Positions 1-7,984 are shown, numbered from the stretch's first letter. The stretch: DNA of 33,075 bases from Corynebacterium glucuronolyticum (GCA_022772305.1 JALFAQ010000050.1:1-33075), one strand, 5' to 3'. Numbers and translations: made by a program. Notes: generated from the letters alone by a model not told the origin.

Positions 1-209
1 ATGGCGGCATCCCGGCACGTTATCTGTTTGGTGGTGGCTGTGGTGGTGCCGAAGTAGATTCCTGCCAGGCGGTGAATCTGCTTGCCTAAGGCCGGCCCCG
101 CACCATGTTTGACCAGTTGTGTCACCGACATATCCTGGTACAGCTCAAGAATACGGGTGACCGTTTGCGAGTACAAGGTAAGAAAACCAAACCCCCGAGA
201 TGTATCCAT
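1..209 (-). CDS. Unrecognised protein, N-terminal part, runs off the left edge
   Basis: An open frame begins with ATG at 209 and runs without a stop to the window edge, 69 codons (start MDTSRGFGFLTLYSQ). The codons have a GC-rich third position typical of this genome, better than the competing plus-strand frame. There is no Shine-Dalgarno, but a TATGGT hexamer lies 7 nt before the ATG, which would fit a leaderless transcript. It is divergent from the TIR-like gene with only 82 bp between them. I do not recognise a family; residues ~15-55 look helical and no transmembrane segment is clear. It could still be a chance open frame. Confidence 0.4.
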   Translation of the reverse strand, partial: MDTSRGFGFLTLYSQTVTRILELYQDMSVTQLVKHGAGPALGKQIHRLAGIYFGTTTATTKQITCRDAA

Positions 210-277
210 ACCCCACACCATAACGGTGCCGAAGGCACCCCGCAGCACACAACGGGGACAAAGACACCCCCGCCCGG

Positions 278-285
278 TATAAGAT
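278..285 (+). promoter_or_regulatory. -10 element of a likely leaderless promoter
   Basis: TATAAGAT ends 6 nt before the ATG at 292, so transcription would start at or next to the start codon. No ribosome binding site is visible upstream of that ATG. Leaderless messages are common in actinobacteria. No convincing -35 is seen. Confidence 0.45.
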
Positions 286-291
286 GGGTCC

Positions 292-801
292 ATGCTCGAA
301 TCCACACTTGCACGCAGGGCAAAGCATGCTAGCTACGTTTCGTTCGCTCCTGAGGATCGGGAAGAAGCGCAACAGTTTATGTCCACTTTCGACAATTCGG
401 GGGAGGTTTTCCTCTCTCGGGATCTAGATCTGACGGAGGAGACGGTGCTATCCCTCGAAGAGGAGGACAAGGCGATCGAATTTCTGCAGAGCACCTGCCT
501 GAAGGACGCACAGGTGACGATCGTACTGTTGGGGAAGAAAACGTGGAATAGCTACTGGTCGGATTGGGAGATCGCCGCGACGCTTGCGGGAAACAGGGGG
601 CTCCTGGCGATCTCGTTGCCGTCGGTGGGCAGTGGCTGGGCACCGGCGCCGTCTCGGCTGGCGGATAACTCGGCCTACGCGGTCACCCACGCCTACCCGC
701 CCACACCGATTCACCTGGCGAAATGGATCAACGGCGCGGCGGAAAGTACATCGCCTGTGAACAACGAGCGCCACCTTTTAGGATTCAACTTCACCCGCTG
801 A
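292..801 (+). CDS. TIR-like protein of the DUF1863 / ThsB type
   Basis: A 169-residue protein that looks like the MTH538/DUF1863 branch of TIR domains, which includes ThsB of Thoeris phage defence. Visible features are a first strand YVSFAPED (15-22), the FLSRDLDL segment (40-47) corresponding to the family's 'F.D..L' region, the core strand VTIVLLGKKTW (75-85) and the DWEI helix start (91-94). These match the family order 'sF...D', 'T.VlIG..T....WV.WEI'. In Thoeris such proteins make a cyclic ADP-ribose-type signal for an ThsA effector. No ThsA (SIR2/SLOG) gene is seen in this window, so it is either an orphan or partnered by the unknown divergent gene at the left edge. The start is set by the leaderless promoter. 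The 3' end overlaps the tail of mntR by 24 bp. Family is fairly sure; a defence role is inference. Confidence 0.75.
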   Translation: MLESTLARRAKHASYVSFAPEDREEAQQFMSTFDNSGEVFLSRDLDLTEETVLSLEEEDKAIEFLQSTCLKDAQVTIVLLGKKTWNSYWSDWEIAATLAGNRGLLAISLPSVGSGWAPAPSRLADNSAYAVTHAYPPTPIHLAKWINGAAESTSPVNNERHLLGFNFTR

Positions 802-1455
802 GACGAAGATTTCGCCCAGGGCAGCCTCAGCCACGGCGACGGCCGCGCCGTCGACAAGCACATGAGCAATGCCGGCGACGGGAGCCTCCGGCATGTCGAT
901 GACGTGCCCGGGAAGAATGTTGTGTCCGGCGAGGTAACGGAGGAGTTCGGGGTCGGAATCGCCGATGCGCGCGATGCGGATGCCGGTCGCGGGCGCGACG
1001 CTGGACAGGGACACGGTGGCCGTCTGGGCGATGGTGCCGTCGGCTGCGGGGATCGGATCGCCGTGCGGGTCGTGGGTGGGAAAGCCAAGGTGCGCGTCGA
1101 GGCGCTCAAGGAAGCGATCGCTGACGGCGTGCTCGAGCACATCGGCCTCCTCGTGGACCTCGTCCCACGTGTAGCCAAGCGTCTCCACAAGGAAGGTTTC
1201 CAGGACGCGGTGACGGCGCGCCATGGCCAGCGCAATCTTGCGTCCGTCTGCGGTGAGGGTGATGCCCTGGTAGCGCTCGTGGTTGACAAGCCCGATGGAT
1301 GCCAGCCGCTTGATGGCCTCGGATGCCGTGGATGCCTTCTGGCCGACGACCTCGGCGATTCTGGTCAGCGTCGCGGGCGTTGCGGAGCGCTCCTCGTGGT
1401 CGTAGATGGCCTTGAGGTAATCCTGGCTCCTGTCGGTGAGGTCAAGCGGGTGCAT
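778..1455 (-). CDS. mntR: DtxR-family manganese-dependent repressor (MntR-like)
   Basis: A 225-residue DtxR/IdeR/MntR-type repressor with an N-terminal winged helix (about 8-70), a dimerisation and metal-binding domain (75-140) and a C-terminal FeoA/SH3-like domain (~150-222). Metal ligands can be aligned: H82 and E86 (HRVLE) and H101-E-E-A-D105-V-L-E108-H109. DtxR has Met10 and Cys102 in its primary site; here the equivalents are D12 (SQDYL) and D105, as in Mn-selective MntR proteins. This points to manganese rather than iron. The ATG at 1455 is preferred over upstream starts because AAGGACGG precedes it and the DtxR N-terminus begins there. It is divergent from the receptor-like gene at 1553 and close to a metal/cofactor transporter, which it may regulate. 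No clear operator was identified. Confidence 0.85.
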   Translation of the reverse strand: MHPLDLTDRSQDYLKAIYDHEERSATPATLTRIAEVVGQKASTASEAIKRLASIGLVNHERYQGITLTADGRKIALAMARRHRVLETFLVETLGYTWDEVHEEADVLEHAVSDRFLERLDAHLGFPTHDPHGDPIPAADGTIAQTATVSLSSVAPATGIRIARIGDSDPELLRYLAGHNILPGHVIDMPEAPVAGIAHVLVDGAAVAVAEAALGEIFVSAGEVES

Positions 1456-1552
1456 ATTACCGTCCTTCCGATAGCGCGAGTGATAGTGAAAGAGTACTCG
1501 ACTTTCCTGTGGTCGACGCATCGGGATAAGCTTTCGCAGGGGAGGTTCACTT

Positions 1553-2269
1553 ATGCTTTTCGACGATCAGGGCTCCACCGTCCCCCTCACACAACCGGTG
1601 ACGAGCGTGGTCAGCCTCGTGTCGTCGCTGACCGAAGCGGTCACTGCGACGACCCCCGGCGCGCTCGTGGGGGCGACAGACTGGTGCACACAACCGCCGG
1701 ATCTCGCGGTCCCCCGCGCGCGGGGGACAAAGAACCCCAATATTGAGGCCATTGGTGCGCTGAAGCCGGACCTTGTCATCGCCAACGAGGAAGAGAACCG
1801 GCGGGTGGACATTGAGGAGCTGCGTCGCCGTGGCATTGCCGTGTGGGTGACGCGGATCAACACTGTCGACGAGGCACTGGCAAGCATGTCGCGGCTGTTC
1901 ACCGAGGCCTTCGATGTGGCACTCCCCGACTGGCTGGCGCACGCGCGTGAGGAGTGGTCGCGCCCGCCGCGGGAGAACCTGCGACGGGTGGCGCTGCCGA
2001 TCTGGAGAAAACCGTGGCGGTGGGTGGGGCCGGATACGTTAGCCAGCGACCTCATGTCACGGTTGGGGTGGGTCAATGTTGTCCCCGATAAGCGCTACCC
2101 ACTTGCCTCCCCCGACGAGGTTGCCACACTGTTACCCGAGGTGATTGTGCTTCCCGACGAGCCGTATCACTTCACCGCCGAGGACGATGCCAGGTTCAGT
2201 GTCCCCACCATTCATGTCACTGGGCGCAGCCTGTTTTGGTACGGGCCGGCGATGGCCCGTGTGAACTAG
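1553..2269 (+). CDS. Cytoplasmic helical-backbone metal/cobalamin receptor-like protein
   Basis: A 238-residue protein with the fold signature of BtuF/FecB-type binding proteins: an early V(V)SL(V)SSLTEAV segment (19-30), GATDWC (40-45), the 'IEAIGALKPDLVIANEEENRR' region (65-85) and RGIAVWVTRINTVDEAL (92-108). In BtuF-like proteins the 'L.PDLVia' strand precedes the long backbone helix, and that order is kept. There is no signal peptide or lipobox, so the protein should be cytoplasmic, unlike the lipoprotein encoded next to it. GGGGAGG lies just upstream of the ATG. Its end overlaps the convergent lipoprotein gene by 4 bp. Such cytosolic homologues occur in actinobacteria; the ligand is unknown. 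It may act as an intracellular carrier or sensor linked to the transporter. Confidence 0.65.
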   Translation: MLFDDQGSTVPLTQPVTSVVSLVSSLTEAVTATTPGALVGATDWCTQPPDLAVPRARGTKNPNIEAIGALKPDLVIANEEENRRVDIEELRRRGIAVWVTRINTVDEALASMSRLFTEAFDVALPDWLAHAREEWSRPPRENLRRVALPIWRKPWRWVGPDTLASDLMSRLGWVNVVPDKRYPLASPDEVATLLPEVIVLPDEPYHFTAEDDARFSVPTIHVTGRSLFWYGPAMARVN

Positions 2270-3339
2270 TTGGCTTCCTTTAGCCACTCGTTGCCGTCCA
2301 AGTCGAGCTGAGTGATATCCAGCTTCGGCTTGATACCGCTGTCTGGCTGCAGGCCGTAGTGCTCGAGAGCGTAGCGGACGTACTCGAGGGCATCGACGTT
2401 GAGCGGGCCGGAGGTCCACATGGCGTAGGGCAGGTTGACGTAACGCTTTTCCTTGACCGCCTGCAGGTCCTTGGTGGCCGGGTTGGACTCGAGCTGGGCG
2501 ATCTTCTCGGCGTACTCGGTCGGCGGGTAGTCGACAAAGAAGATGATGTCAGGGTTGGCCGTGGTGATGCGTTCCCAGCTGACATCGACCCATGTGTCCT
2601 TCACGTCCTCGAGGGCGTTGGTCACGCCGGCGCTGTCGAAGATGGCCTGGGGCGCGCCGAAGGCACCGGAGGAGAAGACGGTGGAGTCATTGGGGGAATC
2701 GAAGAGGAAGGTGACCGGGGTCTTTTCTGCCTTGGGGGCATCCTCCACGGCCTTGCGGCGGGCGTTGATGTCGGTGATTTCCTTTTGTGCCTGGTCCTCG
2801 TCGCCGGCGATCTTAGCGATGTTTTCAATGTCTGTGTTGAGGGCCTTCCACGGATCCATGGTGCCACGGGCCTGGCTGCCCTCCTGTCGGCACGTCTCCG
2901 ACAGGAGATACGTGGCGATGCCGTGGTTGGCGAGGTCTGCGGGGGTGAGCCCATCGGACTCACGGAAACCATAGCCCCACCCGGCAAAGGCGGTCTGAGG
3001 GTCGGCAGCGAGGATGTTTTCCAGGTTCCAGTACTTATCCGAAATCTGGTTGAGGTGGTGAACCTCGTCGCCGTAGCGGAGGGCGATGGCATCTTCGTCG
3101 CGCTGGAGGCTGGAGACACCGACGAGATTGTCGTGGGCACCTGCTGCCAGGGCAATGGAGATGATGTTGCCGTCGTTGGCAACAAGGCGGGTGGTCTTAG
3201 GGTATTCCTTCTCCTCACCGCAGTTGGTGACGGTCACCGTGTCTTCGGCAGTCGTGGTGGAGGTGTCGTTGCCGGCTGAGGAGCAGCCGATCAGGGTCAG
3301 CCCACCGATGAGGAGGGCACTGATGAGTCGTTTCGACAT
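2266..3339 (-). CDS. ABC transporter substrate-binding lipoprotein (FecB/BtuF type)
   Basis: A 357-residue lipoprotein with a signal peptide ending in the lipobox LIGC (Cys19). The mature part has the type III binding-protein fold: 'VTNCGEEKEYP', 'RLVANDGNIISIALAAG', 'NLENILAADPQTAFAGWG' and a C-terminal 'RITTANPDIIFFVDYP' strand. Members bind iron siderophores, heme, cobalamin or related cofactors. It is the last gene of the permease-ATPase-lipoprotein operon, 6 bp after the ATPase. Clusters of this FecCD type next to TVTNCG-bearing receptors have also been proposed as coenzyme F420 precursor transporters, so the ligand is open. The MntR gene nearby hints at metal control. Two extra Cys (40 and ~149) may form a disulfide. 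Confidence 0.85.
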   Translation of the reverse strand: MSKRLISALLIGGLTLIGCSSAGNDTSTTTAEDTVTVTNCGEEKEYPKTTRLVANDGNIISIALAAGAHDNLVGVSSLQRDEDAIALRYGDEVHHLNQISDKYWNLENILAADPQTAFAGWGYGFRESDGLTPADLANHGIATYLLSETCRQEGSQARGTMDPWKALNTDIENIAKIAGDEDQAQKEITDINARRKAVEDAPKAEKTPVTFLFDSPNDSTVFSSGAFGAPQAIFDSAGVTNALEDVKDTWVDVSWERITTANPDIIFFVDYPPTEYAEKIAQLESNPATKDLQAVKEKRYVNLPYAMWTSGPLNVDALEYVRYALEHYGLQPDSGIKPKLDITQLDLDGNEWLKEAN

Positions 3340-3345
3340 GTTTTC

Positions 3346-4134
3346 CTACTTTCTTGTACTGACGTCGTTGATGATGAGATGGGATTGGGTGGTCGTAGGG
3401 CTGACGATCTGCTCTGCGTCCACGTTGAAGGTGGTGCGCATGAACTCGGGTGTGAACACGTCAACCGGGTGGTCGGAGGCCGTCACGCGGTGGCGATCGA
3501 CGACGACAACGTGGTCGAAATAGCGCATGACGAGGTCGAGGTCGTGCATGGCCACGACGACGGTGCCGGGCAGTTCCCGGATGAGGTTGAGGGTGTGTAA
3601 CGTCCACGAGATATCGAGGTGGTTGGTGGGCTCGTCGAGGAACAGCACCGGTGTCTGCTGAGCCAACCCGCGGGCGAGCATGGCGCGTCGTCGTTCGCCG
3701 CCGGATAGTTGGTCACAGGAGGTGGTCATGCGGTCGGAAAGCCCGACGGCTGCGAGCGAGGCCTCGACGATGGGGCGCTCATCCTCGGTGTTCACCGCCC
3801 AGGAGGGGCGGTGCGGGATGCGCCCGAGGGAGACCATCTCCTCCAGGGTGAGGTCGGCGGGTGGGGTTTCCTCTTGGCTAACGAAGGTGATGAGCTGTGC
3901 CCGCTGCCGCGCGCGAAGGCTGTGCAGGGGCTGCCCGTCAAGGGTCACGGTTCCTGCAGCTGGCTTTTCGATGCCTGCCAGTGCGCGCAGCAAGGTACTC
4001 TTCCCCGCACCGTTAACCCCGACGAGGGCGACCTTGGCCCCCGGTGGGATGGTGAGGTTGACGTCGCTGACGACGGTGCAGCCACCAACGGCCGCTGCCA
4101 CGCCGTGGACGTCGATCTGTGGTGTGTCAGGCAT
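3346..4134 (-). CDS. ABC transporter ATP-binding protein (FecE/BtuD type)
   Basis: A 262-residue ATPase of the iron/cobalamin importer class. Walker A is GVNGAGKST (39-47), the Q-loop Gln is at 87 (FVSQE), the signature is LSGGE (143-147), Walker B is VLFLDEP (163-169) and the H-loop His is at 197 (AMHDLD). The ATG at 4134 is chosen over an in-frame ATG 18 nt upstream because GGAGG sits 5 nt before it. The start overlaps the permease stop by 8 bp, so translation is probably coupled. It powers uptake through the permease encoded upstream with the lipoprotein encoded downstream. Confidence 0.92.
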   Translation of the reverse strand: MPDTPQIDVHGVAAAVGGCTVVSDVNLTIPPGAKVALVGVNGAGKSTLLRALAGIEKPAAGTVTLDGQPLHSLRARQRAQLITFVSQEETPPADLTLEEMVSLGRIPHRPSWAVNTEDERPIVEASLAAVGLSDRMTTSCDQLSGGERRRAMLARGLAQQTPVLFLDEPTNHLDISWTLHTLNLIRELPGTVVVAMHDLDLVMRYFDHVVVVDRHRVTASDHPVDVFTPEFMRTTFNVDAEQIVSPTTTQSHLIINDVSTRK

Positions 4135-5170
4135 CGCGACCTCCAAACGCATAGGAGTTCCTACCTATGAGGAAGAGGAACAACGGGGCACCGATAATGC
4201 CCGTCACCACGCCCAGTGGCATTTCCTGTGGGGATGCCACGGTGCGGGCGAGGATATCGACAAGCAACAGGAACAGCCCACCCCCGGCAGCCGCCACAGG
4301 AATCACCTTGCGGTGCAGTGCACCGACGAGGATGCGCGACGCGTGCGGCACGATGAGGCCCACGAACCCGATGCCGCCACTGACGGCGACGAGGCTGCCG
4401 ACGAGGACGGCGTTGAGGATGAACACAGCATTGCGAACAAGTGGCACGTTGATGCCGAGCGCTGCTGCTGTGTGGGGGCCGGCTGCCAGTGCGTCGAGCC
4501 AGCCACTGAAGCCAATGACGAGAATGAGGCCCACAGCGACGACGACGATCGGCAGGATGAGCTTTTGCTTCGTCGCGCCAGCGACGGAGCCCAGGGTCCA
4601 GAACATGACCGAATTGGCCGCCCGCTGGTCGTCGGAAAGAAAGACGAGGAACGAGGACACAGAACTAAACGCCGCCGAGAGCACGACACCACTGAGAACT
4701 AGGCGTAACGGGGTGAGCCCGCCCTGCGTTCGGGCGATGAAGTACACGAGCAGTGTGGCGCCAAGCGCGCCGAGGAGCGCACCGACAGATAGCGCCCAGA
4801 TGCCGAACGCGCCGAGGACACCCATAGTGATGACGACGGTCGCGCCGACCGCCGCACCCGAGGAAATGCCGAGGATGTAGGGATCGGCGAGGGGGTTGCG
4901 TACAAGCGTCTGCATGAGTGCGCCGGCGATGGCGAGGCCTGCGCCCGTCACGGTGGCCAGGATCGCCCGTGGCAACCGCAGCTCCCAAATGATGGTATTT
5001 GCGGGGCCGGTGACCGGCGTTCCCCCCACGTGCCCTTGCAGGACAGAGATGACCGTGTCCAGTGGGATTTTTTCGGCACCGAATCCGAGGGATACAACGG
5101 CGACGACAACGGTCAGAGCCAGCAGAACGAGGGTAATGAGAAGTGACGGGACTCTCCGGCGGCTAGACAT
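4127..5170 (-). CDS. FecCD/BtuC-family ABC transporter permease
   Basis: A 347-residue integral membrane protein with about ten hydrophobic segments. It carries the FecCD family landmarks 'ELRLPRAILATVTGAGLAIAGALMQ' (approx. 62-86), 'RNPLADPYILGISSGAAVGA' and, near the C-terminus, 'GGIGFVGLIVPHASR' followed by the 'ILARTVASPQEMPLGVVTGIIGAPLFLFLI' segment. These permeases import siderophores, cobalamin or heme. It is the first gene of a three-gene minus-strand operon. No obvious Shine-Dalgarno precedes ATG 5170, so the exact start is less sure than the frame. Confidence 0.93.
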   Translation of the reverse strand: MSSRRRVPSLLITLVLLALTVVVAVVSLGFGAEKIPLDTVISVLQGHVGGTPVTGPANTIIWELRLPRAILATVTGAGLAIAGALMQTLVRNPLADPYILGISSGAAVGATVVITMGVLGAFGIWALSVGALLGALGATLLVYFIARTQGGLTPLRLVLSGVVLSAAFSSVSSFLVFLSDDQRAANSVMFWTLGSVAGATKQKLILPIVVVAVGLILVIGFSGWLDALAAGPHTAAALGINVPLVRNAVFILNAVLVGSLVAVSGGIGFVGLIVPHASRILVGALHRKVIPVAAAGGGLFLLLVDILARTVASPQEMPLGVVTGIIGAPLFLFLIGRNSYAFGGRDA

Positions 5171-5627
5171 TGGCGCGCCAGGAACGCGCTCGTTGCCAGG
5201 TTGATATACGTGTAGTTATAAGCATGATAATCCTTTCAACCCCGTGCGCGGAGGTTTCAACAAAGGTGGACACAATCCGCAGAAGATCGGTCTTCGGGCT
5301 CGGATCATTCGCCGCAGAACCTTCCCAAGCCGTTAGAGGCTCAGTGGATAATCTGCATTGTCACCATTACCGCTGCGCGCCAGCCGTGGAATCACACCAC
5401 AGTTCCCACACCTCGGTGAGAGGTTAATCAACTGCAGGCTTGATTGTAGTCGGCGGTGAGCTTAATGAAAACATCACCCCCTAAGTGTCGACAAGCTCGA
5501 AAAACGAGAGAGGGAACCCTAAGAACGCCTGGTAACATGCAACCTATCAATTTTTGCTAGCCAATAGGCAAGTATTGTTGGTAGGCTCGTTGGTGAACAA
5601 AAGATCTGATCAAACGGAAGGAACCTC
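5171..5627. other. 457-bp intergenic region between divergent transporter operon and catalase
   Basis: No convincing gene is seen. An 85-codon plus-strand frame at 5170-5427 has no ribosome binding site and atypical composition. On the transporter side a minus-strand TTGAAA (5234-5239) and an AT-rich imperfect palindrome AGTTATAAGCATGATAAT (5214-5231) could form its promoter and operator. On the catalase side there are two inverted repeats, AATCAA-N8-TTGATT (5426-5445) and CCTAT-N16-ATAGG (5543-5568). These are candidate sites for metal or peroxide regulators, not assigned ones. Confidence 0.4.
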
Positions 5628-7208
5628 ATGACAAATCCGAATGAGTCCGCCGCCGATAAGGTAGTCAACCGCGGCAAGTACCCCGCCACCCCCGGCGCCC
5701 ACACCACCCTGCGCGGTGGCCAGCCGGTCCAGAGCGAGCATAAGTCCATCTCCTCCGGTGAGACCGGTGCGATCGTTTTGAACGATATCCATCTCATCGA
5801 GAAGCTCGCCAGCTTCGACCGCGAGATGGTCCCGGACCGGATCCCCCACGCCAAGGGCCACGGTGCCTTCGGCGAGCTGCACATTACCGAGGACGTGTCA
5901 CAGTACACGAAGGCCAAGCTCTTCCAAAAGGGCACCGTCACCCCGATGGTCGGTCGCTTCTCCACCGTCGCCGGCGAGTCCGGCTCCGCCGACACCATGC
6001 GCGACGTGCACGGCTTCGCCCTCCGCTTCTACACCGAAGACGGCAACTACGACATCGTGGGCAACAACACCCCGGTTTTCTTCATGCGCGATCCCATAAA
6101 GTTCCCCGACTTTATCCACTCCCAGAAGCGCACCCCGGACTCCGGCTTGCAGAGCGCCGACATGCGCTGGGATTACTGGACCCGCGCCCCCGAGTCCGCC
6201 CACCAGGTGACCTACCTCATGGGCGACCGCGGCACGCCGAAGACCACTCGTAACCAAAACGGCTACGGCTCCCACACTTTCCAGTGGATTAACGAGAAAG
6301 GCGAGCCCGTCTGGGTGAAGTACCACTTCATCTCCCGCCAGGGCGTGGAGAACTTCACCGACGAAGAGGCAACGGAAATGGCCGGCAAGAACCCCGATCT
6401 GCACCGCCAGGACCTCTTCGAGGCCATCGAGCGCGGCGACTACCCCATCTGGGACGTCGAGGTCCAGATCATGCCGTTCGAGGATGCCAAAACCTACCGC
6501 TTCAACCCCTTCGATGTGACCAAGGTCTGGTCTAAGAAGGACTACCCGCGCAAGAAGATCGGCTACTTCGTGCTCAACCGCAACCCGCGCAACTTCCACG
6601 CGCAGATTGAGCAGATCGCCCTCGACCCGTCCAACATCGTCCCCGGTATCGGCCTGTCCCCCGACAAGCTCCTCCAAGGCCGCGTGTTCGCCTACGCCGA
6701 CGAGCAGCGCTACCGCATCGGACCGAACTACCGCCAGATCCCGGTGAACCAGCCCCTCAACCAGGTGGTCACCTACACGCACAACGGTTCCATGGCCTAC
6801 GAGTTCTCCGATCCGTCGCAGCCCCCGTACTCCCCCAACAAGTCGGAGGTTCTCGACGGACTGCTTGACGACGGCGACACCTCGTCCTCCCAGAAGTCCT
6901 ACGATTCCGCCGAGGGTCTCTACATCAACCCGGAGCCGAACGACCCGAACTTCGCACGCTACGCCTACAAGAAGCATGCTGAGGACGACGACTTTGTCCA
7001 GGCCCGCGACCTATACCAAAACGTCTACGATGATGAGGCCAAGAAGCGCTTCATCTCCAACGTCGCCGGCGCAATGGACGGCGTTTCCGCAGCAACGGAA
7101 AAGCGCGTGTACGAATACTGGGCACAGGTCGACGAGGAGCTCGCTGACAAGCTGAAGAAGGAATTCACCGACGGCGTCACCGCCGGCAAGTTCACCAAGC
7201 CAGAGTAA
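5628..7208 (+). CDS. katA: Monofunctional heme catalase
   Basis: A 526-residue catalase that converts hydrogen peroxide to water and oxygen. The distal His is H74 in RIPHAKGHGAFGE, the distal Asn is N146 in DIVGNNTPVFF, and the RFSTVAGESGSADT segment follows. The proximal heme ligand is Y356 in R352-VFAY-ADEQRYR. About 500 residues is the size of small-subunit catalases, so no C-terminal flavodoxin-like domain is present. GGAAGGA lies 7-13 nt before the ATG. Transcription ends at a strong hairpin shared with the convergent NUDIX gene. The codon bias (TCC, ACC, AAG, GGC) suggests high expression. Symbol follows common usage; kat or cat would be equally valid. Confidence 0.97.
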   Translation: MTNPNESAADKVVNRGKYPATPGAHTTLRGGQPVQSEHKSISSGETGAIVLNDIHLIEKLASFDREMVPDRIPHAKGHGAFGELHITEDVSQYTKAKLFQKGTVTPMVGRFSTVAGESGSADTMRDVHGFALRFYTEDGNYDIVGNNTPVFFMRDPIKFPDFIHSQKRTPDSGLQSADMRWDYWTRAPESAHQVTYLMGDRGTPKTTRNQNGYGSHTFQWINEKGEPVWVKYHFISRQGVENFTDEEATEMAGKNPDLHRQDLFEAIERGDYPIWDVEVQIMPFEDAKTYRFNPFDVTKVWSKKDYPRKKIGYFVLNRNPRNFHAQIEQIALDPSNIVPGIGLSPDKLLQGRVFAYADEQRYRIGPNYRQIPVNQPLNQVVTYTHNGSMAYEFSDPSQPPYSPNKSEVLDGLLDDGDTSSSQKSYDSAEGLYINPEPNDPNFARYAYKKHAEDDDFVQARDLYQNVYDDEAKKRFISNVAGAMDGVSAATEKRVYEYWAQVDEELADKLKKEFTDGVTAGKFTKPE

Positions 7209-7228
7209 TCCCCCTCTAAAAAGGAGAC

Positions 7229-7277
7229 ATCCCGCCACCGACAGTGCCAAGCACTGTCTGCGGCGGGATTACCTTTT
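7229..7277. terminator. Strong hairpin terminator shared by catalase and NUDIX genes
   Basis: ATCCCGCC and GACAGTGC pair with GCACTGTC and GGCGGGAT around a CAA loop, interrupted by a 3-nt internal loop on each side. ACCTTTT follows on the plus strand, and a run of five T lies 7 nt beyond the hairpin on the minus strand (AAAAA at 7218-7222). It can serve both convergent genes. Confidence 0.85.
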
Positions 7278-7811
7278 CTATTTCTGCGAACGCTTCTCGT
7301 AGCCCAGGCGGGGACGGAACTTATCCGGGTGGCGCAGGTTCACCACCGCATCGGCGATGAGCAGACGGAACCGCTGGGGCATCTGCGGCAGCTGAGCCAC
7401 GGAGAACCACCGCACATCCGTGGATTCCTCATCCCCCACGTAGGGCTCATCATTGCCAGTGATCTCCATCCGGTAGCAAATATCGATGTAGCTCGTCACG
7501 TCCCCGTTGGGGTACGTGGTGGGACCGGAGGTGCCCGTGCCGATAATGGCAACAGCCTCGGCATCGACCCCCGCCTCTTCCTTCACCTCTCGGGACGCGG
7601 TGACGTGCGGATTCTCCCCAGGCTCGGCGATTCCCGTGACAGGAGTCCAAGTGCCGTTGTCGGCCCGCTTCACCAACAGCACCTTCGGCACCTCCCACAC
7701 AGGAGCGCCCTTCGACACGGGCTTGAGAACAATAGCCGTGACACCAGGCAGGAAAAGCGGATCATGGCCGATCTTTTCGCGCAGGGTCACAATAAATTCG
7801 GGTGTAGGCAT
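7278..7811 (-). CDS. NUDIX hydrolase
   Basis: A 177-residue NUDIX hydrolase with the full motif GX5EX7REUXEEXGU between G60 and V82: G60, E66, R74-E75, E78-E79 and G81. Such enzymes hydrolyse nucleoside diphosphate derivatives; the substrate cannot be read from the sequence. The ATG at 7811 (MPTPEF) is preferred because homologous proteins begin at this point, followed by 'LREKIGHDPLFLPGVTA'. GGAGGT is directly adjacent to it, which is unusually close for a Shine-Dalgarno. It is convergent with catalase and divergent from the MFS gene. Confidence 0.9.
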   Translation of the reverse strand: MPTPEFIVTLREKIGHDPLFLPGVTAIVLKPVSKGAPVWEVPKVLLVKRADNGTWTPVTGIAEPGENPHVTASREVKEEAGVDAEAVAIIGTGTSGPTTYPNGDVTSYIDICYRMEITGNDEPYVGDEESTDVRWFSVAQLPQMPQRFRLLIADAVVNLRHPDKFRPRLGYEKRSQK

Positions 7812-7984
7812 ACCTCCACAGTACTGTCGCCCCGGTTTTGCCGTTCCTCGACATTGCCCGGACAATGCCCGCAAACACTCAATGCTGTGAGAAAAGTAAC
7901 AGAATTGAACCCCACTATGGAATGATTACACGAGCCCCGTCACCACTTCGCCGTGTAACGTTATTGTTATTAAGGTGCTATCAC

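Noticed and set aside
3..89. Plus-strand C-terminal coding fragment ending GGAEVDSCQAVNLLA
   Set aside because: Only 28 codons, with weak third-position GC; the overlapping minus-strand frame from 209 is longer and better composed. Not excluded.
1492..1499. GAGTACTC palindrome between mntR and the receptor-like gene, as an MntR operator
   Set aside because: Only 8 bp, no copy at the transporter promoter, and no match to a known DtxR or MntR box.
862..1746. Long plus-strand frame of 294 codons over mntR
   Set aside because: It is the antisense shadow of the mntR and receptor-like genes in GC-rich DNA.
5170..5427. 85-codon plus-strand frame
   Set aside because: No ribosome binding site, atypical composition, and it covers the importer promoter.
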